DNA of 64,000 bases from an uncultured Psychroserpens sp. Its GTDB lineage: Bacteria > Bacteroidota > Bacteroidia > Flavobacteriales > Flavobacteriaceae. Shown piece by piece: positions 29,616 to 40,763 of this stretch. The stretch is from positions 62,001-126,000 of the forward strand of contig NZ_CANLNS010000004.1 of NCBI RefSeq assembly GCF_947492715.1. Reading direction: 5' to 3'. Below the pieces are notes generated by a model. It searched no databases. It was not told the DNA's origin and saw nothing but the letters and a program-made list of their open reading frames with translations. Position numbers and translations under genes: made by a program. The first letter of the stretch is position 1. Each line of letters opens with the position of its first letter.

Positions 29616-31352
29616 TTAATGATTTATGGGCGCTCCTGCTTCTGAAGGGATCCTAATATCCTCAACAATTTTTTGAACATGACCAGGAGGGGCTTTTGTA
29701 AATTTCATAACACTAATTGATACAATAAAATTAAGCAACATTGCTATACTACCAAAACCTTCAGGTGAAATTCCAAACCACCACTCGCTTTTATCTGGCA
29801 ATACCTCATCAAACCAGCCTAGTTTGTATTTCATCATATACAACAACATGGTGACGATACCAACTATCATTCCTGATATTGCGCCTTCTTTATTCATTTT
29901 TTTATAAAATATACCTAATATAATTGCTGGAAAAAACGAGGCGGCAGCAAGACCAAAGGCAAGTGCCACAACAGCCGCTACAAAACCAGGTGGATTAATA
30001 CCGAAATACCCAGCAACACAAACTGCTCCTATGGCAGATAGTCTCGCTGCTCGTAATTCTCCTTTTTCTGTTATTTTTGGATTGATTACTTTTTTGATAA
30101 GATCATGAGATACAGATGCCGAAATCACTAATAACAAACCAGCAGCAGTAGACAAGGCCGCTGCCAAGCCTCCAGCTGCGACTAGAGCGATTACCCAATT
30201 AGGTAGTTTTGCAATTTCTGGGTTTGCAAGAACCATAATGTCCCTATCAACAACAAGTTCGTTTTTCGCTTCATTTGCTAAATATTGAACTTTTCCATCG
30301 TTATTTTTGTCAGTAAATGAAATTAGTCCGGTTGTTTCCCATTTTTTAAACCATTGAGGCATTTCGGCATATGGCTTATCAGATATAGTTTCAATCATAT
30401 TTGTTCTTGCAAAAACAGAAACAGCGGGAGCTGTACTATATAAAATTACAATTAACAATAGTGCAATTCCAGCCGATTTTCGAGCATCCTTAACTTTTTT
30501 CACAGTAAAGAACCGAACAATAACATGAGGTAATCCTGCAGTACCAACCATTAATGCCAAAGTAATTGCAAATACATCAATTGTTGATTTTGTGCCTTCT
30601 GTATATTCTGAAAAACCGAGCTCAGTACTTAAACCGTCTAATTTATCTAATAAATACATCCCAGAGCCATCATTTAACTCTGCTCCAAATCCTAATTGTG
30701 GTATTGGATTCCCAGTCATTTGAATCGAGATAAAAATTGCTGGCACCATAAACGCAAAAATGAGAACACAATATTGTGCAACTTGCGTATAAGTAATTCC
30801 TTTCATTCCTCCTAAAACAGCATAAAACAAAACGATAAGCATTCCAATAATAACACCTGTTGTAATATCTACTTCTAAAAATCGGGAAAACACAATACCA
30901 ACGCCTCTCATTTGTCCCGCTACATAAGTAAAAGACACTAATAATGCGCAAACAACAGCGACAATTCGAGCCGTGTTAGAATAGTATCGGTCTCCAATAA
31001 AATCTGGAACTGTAAATTTTCCAAACTTTCTTAAGTATGGTGCTAATAATAAGGCAAGGAGTACGTATCCGCCAGTCCATCCCATGAGGTAAACTGCACC
31101 ATCATATCCTGCAAACGAAATAATTCCTGCCATGGATATAAATGAAGCTGCGCTCATCCAATCGGCGGCAGTTGCCATTCCATTTGCTAAAGGAGACACA
31201 CCACCTCCAGCAACATAAAAATCTTTTGTTGAACTAGCTCTAGACCAGATGGCAATTCCAATGTAAAGTGCAAAAGTTAACCCTACCAATATATAAGTCC
31301 AGTTTTGGACATCTAAAAGCAATAGCATAGAAAGCTTACTCGTCATAACCAT
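29616..31352 (-). CDS. actP: Sodium:solute symporter, cation/acetate symporter type
   Basis: SSF family; FYVAGGGVSPLANGMATAADWMSAASFISMAG, adjacent to acs and a DUF4212 gene. Exact start among the 31352/31346/31328 ATGs uncertain. Confidence 0.88.
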   Translation of the reverse strand: MVMTSKLSMLLLLDVQNWTYILVGLTFALYIGIAIWSRASSTKDFYVAGGGVSPLANGMATAADWMSAASFISMAGIISFAGYDGAVYLMGWTGGYVLLALLLAPYLRKFGKFTVPDFIGDRYYSNTARIVAVVCALLVSFTYVAGQMRGVGIVFSRFLEVDITTGVIIGMLIVLFYAVLGGMKGITYTQVAQYCVLIFAFMVPAIFISIQMTGNPIPQLGFGAELNDGSGMYLLDKLDGLSTELGFSEYTEGTKSTIDVFAITLALMVGTAGLPHVIVRFFTVKKVKDARKSAGIALLLIVILYSTAPAVSVFARTNMIETISDKPYAEMPQWFKKWETTGLISFTDKNNDGKVQYLANEAKNELVVDRDIMVLANPEIAKLPNWVIALVAAGGLAAALSTAAGLLLVISASVSHDLIKKVINPKITEKGELRAARLSAIGAVCVAGYFGINPPGFVAAVVALAFGLAAASFFPAIILGIFYKKMNKEGAISGMIVGIVTMLLYMMKYKLGWFDEVLPDKSEWWFGISPEGFGSIAMLLNFIVSISVMKFTKAPPGHVQKIVEDIRIPSEAGAPINH

Positions 31353-31611
31353 ATTTTTTATCAAGTTTATTCATGATTCTTACGTAAACAAAAATGAGTA
31401 TTACGAAAACGTACATCGCTCCCTGTTGGGCAAACCAAAACCCCAGTTTAAATCCGCCAATTTTAATCGTATTTAATTCATCTTTAAAAACAATTGCTGC
31501 GCCGTAAGAAACTAAGGCCCATATAGCTAAGAGAATACTAACATACTTTATGTTTTCTCTCCAATACGCTTTAGCTTTATTAGGTTTTTTGACATTTTTA
31601 TTATCGTCCAT
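31336..31611 (-). CDS. DUF4212 domain-containing (sodium/substrate symporter small subunit-like) protein
   Basis: YWRENIKYVSILLAIWALVSYGAAIVFKDELN..GGFKLGFWFAQQGAMYVFVILIFVYVRIMNKLDKKYG. Confidence 0.88.
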   Translation of the reverse strand: MDDNKNVKKPNKAKAYWRENIKYVSILLAIWALVSYGAAIVFKDELNTIKIGGFKLGFWFAQQGAMYVFVILIFVYVRIMNKLDKKYGYDE

Positions 31612-32998
31612 TAGATTTTTTAGTTTTTAATTTATGTGTATAAACTTTTAATTCTTTAACAACTTTAGGAGCTAAGATAATTGTGGCAATCATTGTAGGA
31701 ATAGCCATAAAAGCAAATATACCATCAATAAAATTAATCATGACTTCAAACTTCGTTGTGGCTGCCAATATAATGCTCAAAATATAGATGTAATTATAAT
31801 AATGTTTATTATGAGCTCCTGCTAAAAACGACATGCATTTTTTACCATAATAGGCATAAGAGAAAAGGGAAGAAATACTAAAAATAAATACACATATCAT
31901 GAGTAAATATTGCCCAAATCCCGGCATTGCGTTTTGAAAAGCGGACGCTGTCAAACTTACCCCGTTAAGGTCTCCAGTTTTCCATACTCCTGTTACCAAT
32001 ATAGCCAAAGCTGTAAGTGTACAAACGATTAGCGTGTCAATCACTGGTCCTAACATAGCCACTAATCCTTCACGTACTGGTTCATCTGTTTTTGCTGCTC
32101 CATGTGCCATTGGAGCCGTACCAATACCTGCTTCATTTGAAAACGCTCCACGTTTAATCCCTAAAAGGATTAGAGCACCTAAAACACCTCCTAGCACATC
32201 TCTATAATTTTCTTCTTTTAAATGACTAGGCTCAAAAGCATCAGAAAAAATCATAAAGAAATATTTAGGCACTTCAGTATAGTTTAAACAAAGTATGATT
32301 AATACTAATATGAAATATAATATCACCATAGAAGGTACCATCTTAGAGGCAATATTGCTTATCCGTTTTAAACCTCCTAGAATGACCACAGAAGTTACAA
32401 CAACTAAAATAGCGGCTATAATAAGGTTAGTCGAAAAGCTAACGTCTACTCCATTTGGGATAAGTATAATATCATTTATTGCTTGCTTTAATTGATTCAC
32501 ATTAACAACAGGCAAAGCTCCTAACATTCCGAAGAAAGAAAACATAATAGCCAAAAACTTCCAATGTTTGCCTAGTCCCTCTCTTATAAAATACATTGGG
32601 CCACCTTGTAAATCGCCATTGCTATCTTTTCCTCGATACATAATGGCAAGCGTAGACGTAAAAAATTTGGTACTCATTCCAACAATAGCACTTACCCACA
32701 TCCAGAACATGGCTCCGGGTCCACCAATAGCTATTGCCAGAGCAACACCAGAAATATTACCCATACCGATGGTTGAAGACAAAGCAGTCGTTAATGCCTT
32801 AAAATGACTAATTTCTCCAGGATCATTTGGATCGTCGTATTTTCCGCGTAATACTTTTATGGCATGTCCAAAATATCTGAATGGCAAAAAACGGGAAAGC
32901 ACCAATAAATACAGTCCGCCACCAATTAGTAAAATAAGAAGCGGAATGCCCCAAGCTAGCGAAGAAAATTTTTCTGAAATTGTATTTAATTGTTCCAT
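31601..32998 (-). CDS. AGCS family alanine/glycine:cation symporter
   Basis: GMGNISGVALAIAIGGPGAMFWMWVSAIVGMSTKF, FSNEAGIGTAPMAHGAAKT. Confidence 0.93.
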   Translation of the reverse strand: MEQLNTISEKFSSLAWGIPLLILLIGGGLYLLVLSRFLPFRYFGHAIKVLRGKYDDPNDPGEISHFKALTTALSSTIGMGNISGVALAIAIGGPGAMFWMWVSAIVGMSTKFFTSTLAIMYRGKDSNGDLQGGPMYFIREGLGKHWKFLAIMFSFFGMLGALPVVNVNQLKQAINDIILIPNGVDVSFSTNLIIAAILVVVTSVVILGGLKRISNIASKMVPSMVILYFILVLIILCLNYTEVPKYFFMIFSDAFEPSHLKEENYRDVLGGVLGALILLGIKRGAFSNEAGIGTAPMAHGAAKTDEPVREGLVAMLGPVIDTLIVCTLTALAILVTGVWKTGDLNGVSLTASAFQNAMPGFGQYLLMICVFIFSISSLFSYAYYGKKCMSFLAGAHNKHYYNYIYILSIILAATTKFEVMINFIDGIFAFMAIPTMIATIILAPKVVKELKVYTHKLKTKKSNGR

Positions 32999-33087
32999 CG
33001 ATACTTACGAATTCGTCACCTAAGATATTACTTTCTATTTAGTGAAGCTTAAAAATTAAAGGTATATTTATACAAACCAACCAACTC

Positions 33088-34176
33088 TTGAAAATCAAAC
33101 GACTCTTTTTTATTGATGCCGTTCGTGCCTTCGCAATTTTAATGATGCTACAAGGGCATTTTATTGATACACTTCTCAATCCAATTTATAGAAATCAATC
33201 TAGTCTTATTTATCAAATATGGCATTATTTTAGAGGTATCACTGCTCCAACTTTCTTTACTATCTCAGGTCTTGTGTTTTTATATTTATTATTACGAGCC
33301 AGACATAAAGGAGATGACCGATTTAGAATAAGGAAGGGATTATATAGAGGGTTATTACTCATACTAATTGGCTACTTACTGCGAGTTGATATCTTTGGAT
33401 GGTTTCGAGGCGAATTTAAAACATATTTCTTTGTTGTAGATGTTTTGCAATGCATTGGACTATCACTCATTTTATTAATAGGTTGTTATGTACTATTGCG
33501 GAAGCATATAAAACTTTTAGCAGCTTTATTCTTAACATTGGGCTGTTTAAGTTTCTTAACTGAACCCTTGTATCAATCACTTGATTTAAGCGATGTTCCA
33601 ATAGCATTTGCCAATTACATGACAAGAAGTTATGGTTCTATCTTTACTATTTTACCTTGGTTTGGTTACACAGCTTTTGGAGGTTTTCTTGCTACAATAT
33701 TCTTCTCTCAAGCCCACAAAGAAAAGTTTAGATTGGTCACGGTTATTTCTTTCTTTATAACCGGATTCCTGCTTATTGAATACTCTTCATGGTTTTTAAT
33801 GCGCTTACATTACTGGACCGATATTCAGTTATTTAAATCGTCTGCCTATTTTAATTACCTCTTTACACGCTTCGGAAATGTGCTTCTATTATTTGGTGTT
33901 TTTTATGCGGCTGAGCCTTATTTAAAAGGTTTTTTGATTGGGAAAATCGGACAAAAAACCCTATCCATTTATGTTATACACTTTATTATCATCTTTGGAA
34001 GTTTTACTGGATTAGGGCTTAAACATTTTTATTACAAATCTTTAAATCCAACTCAAGCCATACTAGGAGCAATTGTCTTTATACTTGTGGTCTGTTTTAT
34101 ATCATTTCATTATGTAAAAACAAACGCATTTATCTATAAAGGGGTTAGGAAACTAATAAGGACCATTAAAAATTAA
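33088..34176 (+). CDS. DUF1624 / heparan-alpha-glucosaminide N-acetyltransferase-like membrane protein
   Basis: RLFFIDAVRAFAILMMLQGHFIDTLL...ITAPTFFTISGLVFLYLL; multi-TM; TTG start. Confidence 0.78.
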   Translation: MKIKRLFFIDAVRAFAILMMLQGHFIDTLLNPIYRNQSSLIYQIWHYFRGITAPTFFTISGLVFLYLLLRARHKGDDRFRIRKGLYRGLLLILIGYLLRVDIFGWFRGEFKTYFFVVDVLQCIGLSLILLIGCYVLLRKHIKLLAALFLTLGCLSFLTEPLYQSLDLSDVPIAFANYMTRSYGSIFTILPWFGYTAFGGFLATIFFSQAHKEKFRLVTVISFFITGFLLIEYSSWFLMRLHYWTDIQLFKSSAYFNYLFTRFGNVLLLFGVFYAAEPYLKGFLIGKIGQKTLSIYVIHFIIIFGSFTGLGLKHFYYKSLNPTQAILGAIVFILVVCFISFHYVKTNAFIYKGVRKLIRTIKN

Positions 34177-34179
34177 ATT

Positions 34180-34557
34180 ATGAATTTAGAACAAAACAAA
34201 AGCAACGCTATCGCATTTTACAGAATGGCATATGAAGGTAAACCACAAAAGGCAATAGACACTTATGTAGGAAAAGAATACATTCAACACAATCCAGATG
34301 TTGCCGATGGGTTACAAGGCTTTGTTGATTATTTTGACCGTATGCAAAATGAATATCCTAACAAATCTATTTCATTTGTTAGGTGCATTGCTGAAGACAA
34401 TCTGGTTGCATTACATACACATCAGATATGGCCTGGAAACGATCAATATGTGACTATGGATTTTTTTAGGTTTGATCTCAATGGAAAGATCTGCGAACAT
34501 TGGGATGCTATTCAACAGATTCCTAAGACGTCGGCTAACCCCAATACTATGTACTAA
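34180..34557 (+). CDS. Nuclear transport factor 2 / SnoaL-like protein
   Basis: AIDTYVGKEYIQHNPDVADGLQGFVDYF...DFFRFDLNGKICEHWDAIQ. Confidence 0.88.
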   Translation: MNLEQNKSNAIAFYRMAYEGKPQKAIDTYVGKEYIQHNPDVADGLQGFVDYFDRMQNEYPNKSISFVRCIAEDNLVALHTHQIWPGNDQYVTMDFFRFDLNGKICEHWDAIQQIPKTSANPNTMY

Positions 34558-34729
34558 ATTCTAGAGTAAAATCTTCAATTTACAACAAGCTACAAAGCCG
34601 CGTGCAATTTCATAACTACGCATGATTTTCGCATTTTAAATAGCAATGTGATTAAATATTAAAAGTTTTTTTAGGGTAAATTCAATTATACATGTTAATA
34701 ATAGTATAAACCTAAAAATTTAACTATTG

Positions 34730-37042
34730 ATGAATCCAAAACTACCCCTTTTAGTGCTGTTCCTATTTATAGGAACTTTAGTTCATGCGCAACGTTCATG
34801 TGGCATGGTGGAGCTTATGCAAGAAAAAATGCAAGATCCAGAATATGCTCGCCAGTATAAGCTGACGCAGGCTAAATTTAAAGCCCAGCTGACGCAAAAC
34901 TTGCAAATAAATCAAGCTCAGCGAAGAATGGAACCTATTATAATTCCCGTAGCTGTTCACTTCCCTTCAGGTCAAGAATCTGACCGCGCATGTTTGGAAG
35001 CCTTAGCTCAAAATCAAATTGACATTTTAAATGAAGATTTTAATGGTGCCAATGCAGATATTTCAGGTTGGACTGCTGCTGCGCCATTTTATACAAGTAC
35101 AAATACAACCACAGGTAATGCAAACTTTTTATTCTGTATTGCTACAATGAATCATCCTACAGGATTAGACGCTGAAATGGTAGAAGGTGGTCCTGCTGTA
35201 ACTATTGGATACAATTTTGGTAATGGTGGAGAAACAGATGCTAATTGGAGTGGTTATATGAATTTCTTAGTCAAAGATATTGGAGCAGGATTATTAGGCT
35301 TTTCTCCGTTAGGAGGTAGTATTGCCAATGGAGATTCTGTTACAATGAACTTAGGTGCTTTTGGTTCTGGTGCTGGTTGCCCAAATTCTGGCATTGTTCC
35401 TGGAGCACCTTTTAATTTAGGTAGAACTGTTACTCACGAATTGGGTCATTTCTACAATTTAGATCACGTATTTACAGGAAGTTGTGCTACTGATGATGGT
35501 ATAGCAGATACACCAAATCAAAGTAATCCAAGTGGTGGATGCCCAACTTTAGGTGCATCGCCTGCCTGTGTTAATGGTGAACAAAGATTATTTCAAAGTT
35601 TTATGGACTATACGGATGATGCTTGTATGATTATGTTTAGTAATGGGCAAACAACCGTTGCCGAAGCCTACGTGATGTCTATACAATCTACATTTAAGCC
35701 AAACGTTGTAAGTTGTAGTGCTTCTCCAGATTTCGTGATTGCAGCAGAAAATGCCACAGAATATAGCTGTGAATCAACAAACTCAACCAGTTATACAATA
35801 AATTATACCGCTACAGGTGGAAATACGGATCCAACAACGTTTTCAGCATCTAATTTGCCATCAGGAGTTACGGCTACATTTAGCCCTACATCTTTAAACG
35901 ATTCTGGAACAACAACATTAACTCTAAATAATTTGGGTGGCGTTTCTTCGGGAAGTTATACTATTTCTGTCACAGGTACAGGTGTTGTAACAAAATCTAT
36001 TGACGTCGATTTAATAATAGAAGGTGCGGCACCAAACGCTCCTGGATTAACAAGTCCTGCGAATAATGCAACGGATATTGCTTTAATTTCTGATTTAGTT
36101 TGGGCAGCTTCAGCAGAAGCTACAAGTTATACAATTGAGCTTTCTACCAATGTTGGTTTTTCTGCCATTGTTGCATCTAACACATCTGCTAATACAACAT
36201 TTACAACTCCAGAACTAACATCTAATACTCAATATTTTTGGCGTGTAAAAGCAGAAAACAGTTGTGGTGATTCTTCATATTCATCAATTAGAAGGTTTAC
36301 AACGGCCGATGTCCTTTGTACAACGTTTAATTCAACCCAAAATAATTTAAACATACCAAGCGCTGGCGCTGCAGAACATGTTGTAACATCTACTTTAAAC
36401 ATTACCGATGATATTACAATTTCTGATATTAATATTACTATAGATATTGATCACACTTGGGCTGGAGACATGGAATTAGTTCTAACCTCTCCTAATGGAA
36501 CTTCAGTAGTATTATTAGCAAATAGTACATGTGATGATGGTACAAATGACATAAACGTTACGTTTGATGATCAAGCTGCTGGTCCTGTAGCATGCAGTAC
36601 TTCTGCTCCAGCTGTTGGAGGCACAATTCAACCAGCCGAAGTATTATCTGCATTTAACAATGAAAGTGCATCTGGTGATTGGGTTTTAACCATGACAGAT
36701 GGTTTCCCAGCTGAGGATGGTGGTACATTCCAAAGTTTTAATTTAGAAATATGTGGTACATCAAGTTTAAGTGTTGAAGATTCAAATTTATCTGACTCTT
36801 TAGCAATCTGGCCAAACCCAGCAAAAGAAGAACTTAACGTATCGTTTAGTACATTAAACAATAAAGATGTTAATATAAAATTATACGACTTAAGAGGTCG
36901 TGTGATAAATAAATATACCTACACAAACAATGGTGGATTATTTAATCAACGTTTACATTTTGGGAACCTAGAAAGTGCCGTTTACATTTTGAGCATTGAG
37001 AATGATGGTCAAGTCGTAAACAAACGCATTATTATAGAATAG
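34730..37042 (+). CDS. Secreted metzincin (M43-like) zinc protease with Fn3-like and P/Homo B-like domains and T9SS type A sorting tail
   Basis: Signal peptide; TVTHELGHFYNLDHVF (HExxHxxxxxH); ITISDINITIDIDHTWAGDMELVLTSPNGT (proprotein-convertase P domain pattern); C-terminal LAIWPNPAKEELNVSF...NKRIIIE. Confidence 0.88.
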   Translation: MNPKLPLLVLFLFIGTLVHAQRSCGMVELMQEKMQDPEYARQYKLTQAKFKAQLTQNLQINQAQRRMEPIIIPVAVHFPSGQESDRACLEALAQNQIDILNEDFNGANADISGWTAAAPFYTSTNTTTGNANFLFCIATMNHPTGLDAEMVEGGPAVTIGYNFGNGGETDANWSGYMNFLVKDIGAGLLGFSPLGGSIANGDSVTMNLGAFGSGAGCPNSGIVPGAPFNLGRTVTHELGHFYNLDHVFTGSCATDDGIADTPNQSNPSGGCPTLGASPACVNGEQRLFQSFMDYTDDACMIMFSNGQTTVAEAYVMSIQSTFKPNVVSCSASPDFVIAAENATEYSCESTNSTSYTINYTATGGNTDPTTFSASNLPSGVTATFSPTSLNDSGTTTLTLNNLGGVSSGSYTISVTGTGVVTKSIDVDLIIEGAAPNAPGLTSPANNATDIALISDLVWAASAEATSYTIELSTNVGFSAIVASNTSANTTFTTPELTSNTQYFWRVKAENSCGDSSYSSIRRFTTADVLCTTFNSTQNNLNIPSAGAAEHVVTSTLNITDDITISDINITIDIDHTWAGDMELVLTSPNGTSVVLLANSTCDDGTNDINVTFDDQAAGPVACSTSAPAVGGTIQPAEVLSAFNNESASGDWVLTMTDGFPAEDGGTFQSFNLEICGTSSLSVEDSNLSDSLAIWPNPAKEELNVSFSTLNNKDVNIKLYDLRGRVINKYTYTNNGGLFNQRLHFGNLESAVYILSIENDGQVVNKRIIIE

Positions 37043-37075
37043 TACGTATTTGCTCATATTAAATAATTAATCATG

Positions 37076-37109
37076 AAAAGGCACCAAATTTGGTGCCTTT
37101 TTTTTTATT
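37076..37109 (+). terminator. Rho-independent terminator after the metzincin gene
   Basis: Perfect palindrome AAAAGGCACCAAATTTGGTGCCTTTT (37076-37101) followed by a T tract. Confidence 0.85.
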
Positions 37110-37165
37110 ACAATTGATGGCACGATTATAGTGGCCTATGTAGACATAACCAAAATCATATTGGA

Positions 37166-37873
37166 ATGAAGCAATTTGTACTATTATTTCTGTCTTTGAC
37201 AACATTTTTATCTTGCCAAGATTCAGAATCGCAAAAGCCCCTTACTTTGACTCAAGAAAAACCACAAACTCCCTTATCTTTTTCTAATGTCACCCTTATT
37301 GATAAATTTAAAGATGAGTTGGTTCTAGATACATTAAGCTCGTCTAAAACAGCAAAATTTTCGGCATTGTATATGGGGTCACTAAGTGACTCTATTGTGA
37401 TTAATTACAGAAATGCCGATCAAAATCATCTCGTAAGAGTATGGGAAAAACATAGAACACCAAGTAAAGATGAACTCTCCATTTATATTGACACGACAAA
37501 ACACATTGGAAGTCCAACTGATTACATGTCCTGGCGGGAGACATCATCAATTGCTCCACACAGAGCTTTGTCCTATCCAATATTTATTAGAAATCATTCA
37601 AAAGACACACTCAGAATAGGTTTTGGAGACTATTTTCCAATGATTACTGAAGCCAAAGATTCTACAGGACTGTGGATTCCAATTCAAGAGCGTTTTATAT
37701 ACATGTGTGGCACTGGGGTTCCATCAATAGTTCTGGCTCCAAACGAAATTGCTTTGACATCGATTAAAAAAGGTTGCGCCAAACAGTACACCAAATTAAG
37801 AATTAGGTTTGAGCTTTATAATGAACAAGATATTTACTCAAATGAAATAAACGCTGCTGTTAACCATGATTAA
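37166..37873 (+). CDS. Hypothetical lipoprotein
   Basis: MKQFVLLFLSLTTFLSCQDSE lipobox; no recognised domain. Confidence 0.65.
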   Translation: MKQFVLLFLSLTTFLSCQDSESQKPLTLTQEKPQTPLSFSNVTLIDKFKDELVLDTLSSSKTAKFSALYMGSLSDSIVINYRNADQNHLVRVWEKHRTPSKDELSIYIDTTKHIGSPTDYMSWRETSSIAPHRALSYPIFIRNHSKDTLRIGFGDYFPMITEAKDSTGLWIPIQERFIYMCGTGVPSIVLAPNEIALTSIKKGCAKQYTKLRIRFELYNEQDIYSNEINAAVNHD

Positions 37874-37879
37874 CCGCGC

Positions 37880-38830
37880 TTAATGTTTCAAATAGTCTAA
37901 AACATTGGCTTCTATCCTACTTTGGATATCACTTACATCGGCTTTAATAAAAGTCTCTCCCATAATATTCTCATAGAGTTCTATATAACGGTTACTTACC
38001 GTTTCAATATATGCATCACTCATTTCAGGAACAGTTTGTCCTTCCAAACCTTGAAAATTATTAGAAATAAGCCATTGACGCACAAACTCCTTGGATAGTT
38101 GTTTTTGAGCTTCATTATTGTCTTGGCGGTCTTGATAACCATCCGCATAAAAATAACGTGAAGAATCTGGCGTATGAATCTCATCAATAAGGACAATTTT
38201 CCCTTCTTTAGTTTTGCCAAACTCATATTTGGTATCCACCAAAATCAGTCCTCGCGACGCTGCAATTTCTGTTCCGCGTTGGAACAACTTACGCGTGTAA
38301 TCTTCTAGAATGATATAATCTTCTTCGGAAACAATACCACGCTTTAAAATGTCTTCACGAGAAATATCTTCATCATGATCTCCCATTTCTGCTTTAGTTG
38401 CAGGTGTGATAATAGGTTCAGGGAATTTGTCATTTTCTTTCATACCTTCAGGCATTTCAACACCACAAAGTAAGCGTCGTCCTGCTTTATATTCACGAGC
38501 TGCATGACCAGACATGTATCCACGAATAACCATTTCAACTTTAAAAGGATCACATAAATGTCCAACTGCCACGTTAGGATCTGGCGTTGCCGTTAACCAA
38601 TTAGGTACTAAATCTTCGGTTGCCTTCATCATACTGGTTGCAATCTGATTTAGGATTTGCCCTTTATACGGAATTCCTTTTGGCATCACTACATCAAAAG
38701 CCGATAAGCGATCTGTTGCTATCATGACAAGCTCGTTGTCATTTATATTATAAACTTCTCTTACCTTTCCTTTATAGACACTTTTTTGATTTGGAAAATT
38801 AAAATTTGATGCTGTTATGGTATTTTTCAT
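37880..38830 (-). CDS. purC: Phosphoribosylaminoimidazole-succinocarboxamide synthase
   Basis: [78 protein letters not shown]. Confidence 0.95.
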   Translation of the reverse strand: MKNTITASNFNFPNQKSVYKGKVREVYNINDNELVMIATDRLSAFDVVMPKGIPYKGQILNQIATSMMKATEDLVPNWLTATPDPNVAVGHLCDPFKVEMVIRGYMSGHAAREYKAGRRLLCGVEMPEGMKENDKFPEPIITPATKAEMGDHDEDISREDILKRGIVSEEDYIILEDYTRKLFQRGTEIAASRGLILVDTKYEFGKTKEGKIVLIDEIHTPDSSRYFYADGYQDRQDNNEAQKQLSKEFVRQWLISNNFQGLEGQTVPEMSDAYIETVSNRYIELYENIMGETFIKADVSDIQSRIEANVLDYLKH

Positions 38831-38853
38831 TTTAAATATTGCTATAAATATGT

Positions 38854-39558
38854 TTAATATATAGATTCTATGGTATAAAAAGGTTTAAAGTTATTAGATA
38901 TAGAATCTTGACAAAGGTGTTTTATCGGAAAAAAGCAATCCATTATTAAATTATCAGTGTTCAATGTATTAAATAATTCCATTTTTGAGATGCTTATGGT
39001 ATCAGAATAATTCAACTTTGGAGATACTCTTAATACCTTTTCTTCTAATTTCAATACTATTGTATCTTGAGTAAAACTAATGACATCATATTCTAAAAAA
39101 TCTTTGTATCCACTTCTATGGACTTCTATGGAATACATATGGTTTAAACTAGGATGATGTATTTTATTTATTATCCTCTCCTTCTTTGCTACGTAAAACT
39201 CATAATCTGTTTGCGGTTTATTTACTGTAAACAAACCTCCTAAAATATTGAAAAGCCAAAATAATATTGGAATACAAAATATAATACAACCTGAAAAAGA
39301 CCAAAACGGATTTTTTATCTTTAATTGTTTTAAGGTCAATTGATGTCTTAATGATGCATCTGTGTTAACGAAGTCATTAGAATATTCATCTTTTATAACC
39401 CAAAACTTTTCCAACGGAAAAAATGGAATTAAGAGTATATGAAAAACTTTGACATATACTAGAAAAGTATAATTTGAATACTTTTTCTCATCCAAATTCA
39501 AGTCCTCCTCATTAAAAGTCTTCAGTTTAATAGCATAGGTGCCAAAGAAAAATTTCAT
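38854..39558 (-). CDS. Hypothetical membrane-associated protein
   Basis: 234 aa ORF with two hydrophobic segments; no recognised domain. Confidence 0.55.
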   Translation of the reverse strand: MKFFFGTYAIKLKTFNEEDLNLDEKKYSNYTFLVYVKVFHILLIPFFPLEKFWVIKDEYSNDFVNTDASLRHQLTLKQLKIKNPFWSFSGCIIFCIPILFWLFNILGGLFTVNKPQTDYEFYVAKKERIINKIHHPSLNHMYSIEVHRSGYKDFLEYDVISFTQDTIVLKLEEKVLRVSPKLNYSDTISISKMELFNTLNTDNLIMDCFFPIKHLCQDSISNNFKPFYTIESIY

Positions 39559-39600
39559 CTGTTAACTTTTACTTTCAAACTAAACCTTCAAATTCTTAGC

Positions 39601-40554
39601 TTAATCTCTATTTTCTATACTTTTATAGGCTGCGATAACTTTCTTAACCAGTTTATGACGAATAACATCCTTGTCATCCAGGTATATCATACCAATTCCA
39701 TCTACATTTTTAAGCACAAGTAATGCCTCTTTTAACCCAGAAATAGTTCGTCTTGGTAAATCAACTTGACCAGGATCACCTGTAAGAAGAAACTTTGCGT
39801 TTTTTCCCATACGAGTTAAAAACATTTTCATTTGAGCATGCGTTGTATTTTGACCTTCATCCAAAATCACAAATGCATTGTCTAATGTTCGTCCGCGCAT
39901 AAACGCTAAAGGTGCAATTTGTATGGTGCCATTTTCAATAAAACTAGCTAATTTCTCAGCTGGAATCATATCACGAAGTGCATCATACAACGGTTGCATG
40001 TAAGGATCTAATTTCTCCTTTAAATCTCCTGGCAAGAAACCTAGGTTCTCTCCTGCTTCTACAGCTGGACGCGTTAAAATAATGCGTTTAACTTCTTTTG
40101 CCTTTAAGGCTCGTACTGCCAGCGCAACTCCTGTATAGGTTTTACCTGTTCCTGCAGGACCAATAGCAAAAACCATATCATTTTTGCGCATGCTCTCAAC
40201 TAACTTACGTTGGTTAACCGTTTGCGCCTTTATAATCTTACCGTTAACACCATGAACAATAGTTTCGCCACTCTGTTCAGAGGTTGTGTAGTCATCGCTA
40301 CTTTGGCTCGTTAGTACACGTTCGATAACATTCTCATCAATTTTATTATACTTACCAAAATGTTTCATAAGCATGTTCATACGACGATCAAACTCTTCGA
40401 GCAAATCTTCATCTCCATAAGCCTTAATTTTATTGCCTCGGGCTACAATTTTAAGTTTTGGAAAGTATTTTTTAAGAAGTACGATGTTGGCATTTTGAGC
40501 TCCAAAAAATTCTTTGGGTGTAATTTCTTCTAGTTCTAAAATAAGTTCATTCAA
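39601..40554 (-). CDS. phoH: PhoH family ATPase
   Basis: AIGPAGTGKTYTGVALAV, ILTRPAVEAGENLGFLPGDLKEKLDPYMQPLYDAL, FVILDEGQNTTHAQMKMFLTRMG. Confidence 0.95.
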   Translation of the reverse strand: MNELILELEEITPKEFFGAQNANIVLLKKYFPKLKIVARGNKIKAYGDEDLLEEFDRRMNMLMKHFGKYNKIDENVIERVLTSQSSDDYTTSEQSGETIVHGVNGKIIKAQTVNQRKLVESMRKNDMVFAIGPAGTGKTYTGVALAVRALKAKEVKRIILTRPAVEAGENLGFLPGDLKEKLDPYMQPLYDALRDMIPAEKLASFIENGTIQIAPLAFMRGRTLDNAFVILDEGQNTTHAQMKMFLTRMGKNAKFLLTGDPGQVDLPRRTISGLKEALLVLKNVDGIGMIYLDDKDVIRHKLVKKVIAAYKSIENRD

Positions 40555-40608
40555 AAGCGATGGGAATTATAAATTAATCTGTTTTGTTTTATTAGTTTTG
40601 TGATGAGA

Positions 40609-40627
40609 CAAAATGAGTCTCATTTTG
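40609..40627. promoter_or_regulatory. 19-bp palindrome in the divergent phoH / SAM hydroxide adenosyltransferase intergenic region (candidate operator)
   Basis: CAAAATGAG-T-CTCATTTTG: perfect 9+9 bp inverted repeat around one base. Confidence 0.4.
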
Positions 40628-40763
40628 ATAACATCTCAATCAAAAATAATTAAACTATTTTATTCTGTAGGTTTAGCCAAGGTTAAAATATGATTAGTTT
40701 TTAACAGTTTTGTTTAAGATAAAGAAAGAGGCCCATTAATTAAACTTTATTTATAGCTAGCGC

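Noticed and set aside
27703-32998. acs / acetate symporter / DUF4212 / AGCS run as a novel system
   Set aside because: acs with a sodium:solute symporter and DUF4212 subunit is a familiar acetate uptake and activation arrangement.
34558-34729. Possible tRNA or ncRNA in the gap before the metzincin gene
   Set aside because: No cloverleaf, no conserved tRNA boxes, no stable hairpin-T tract seen.
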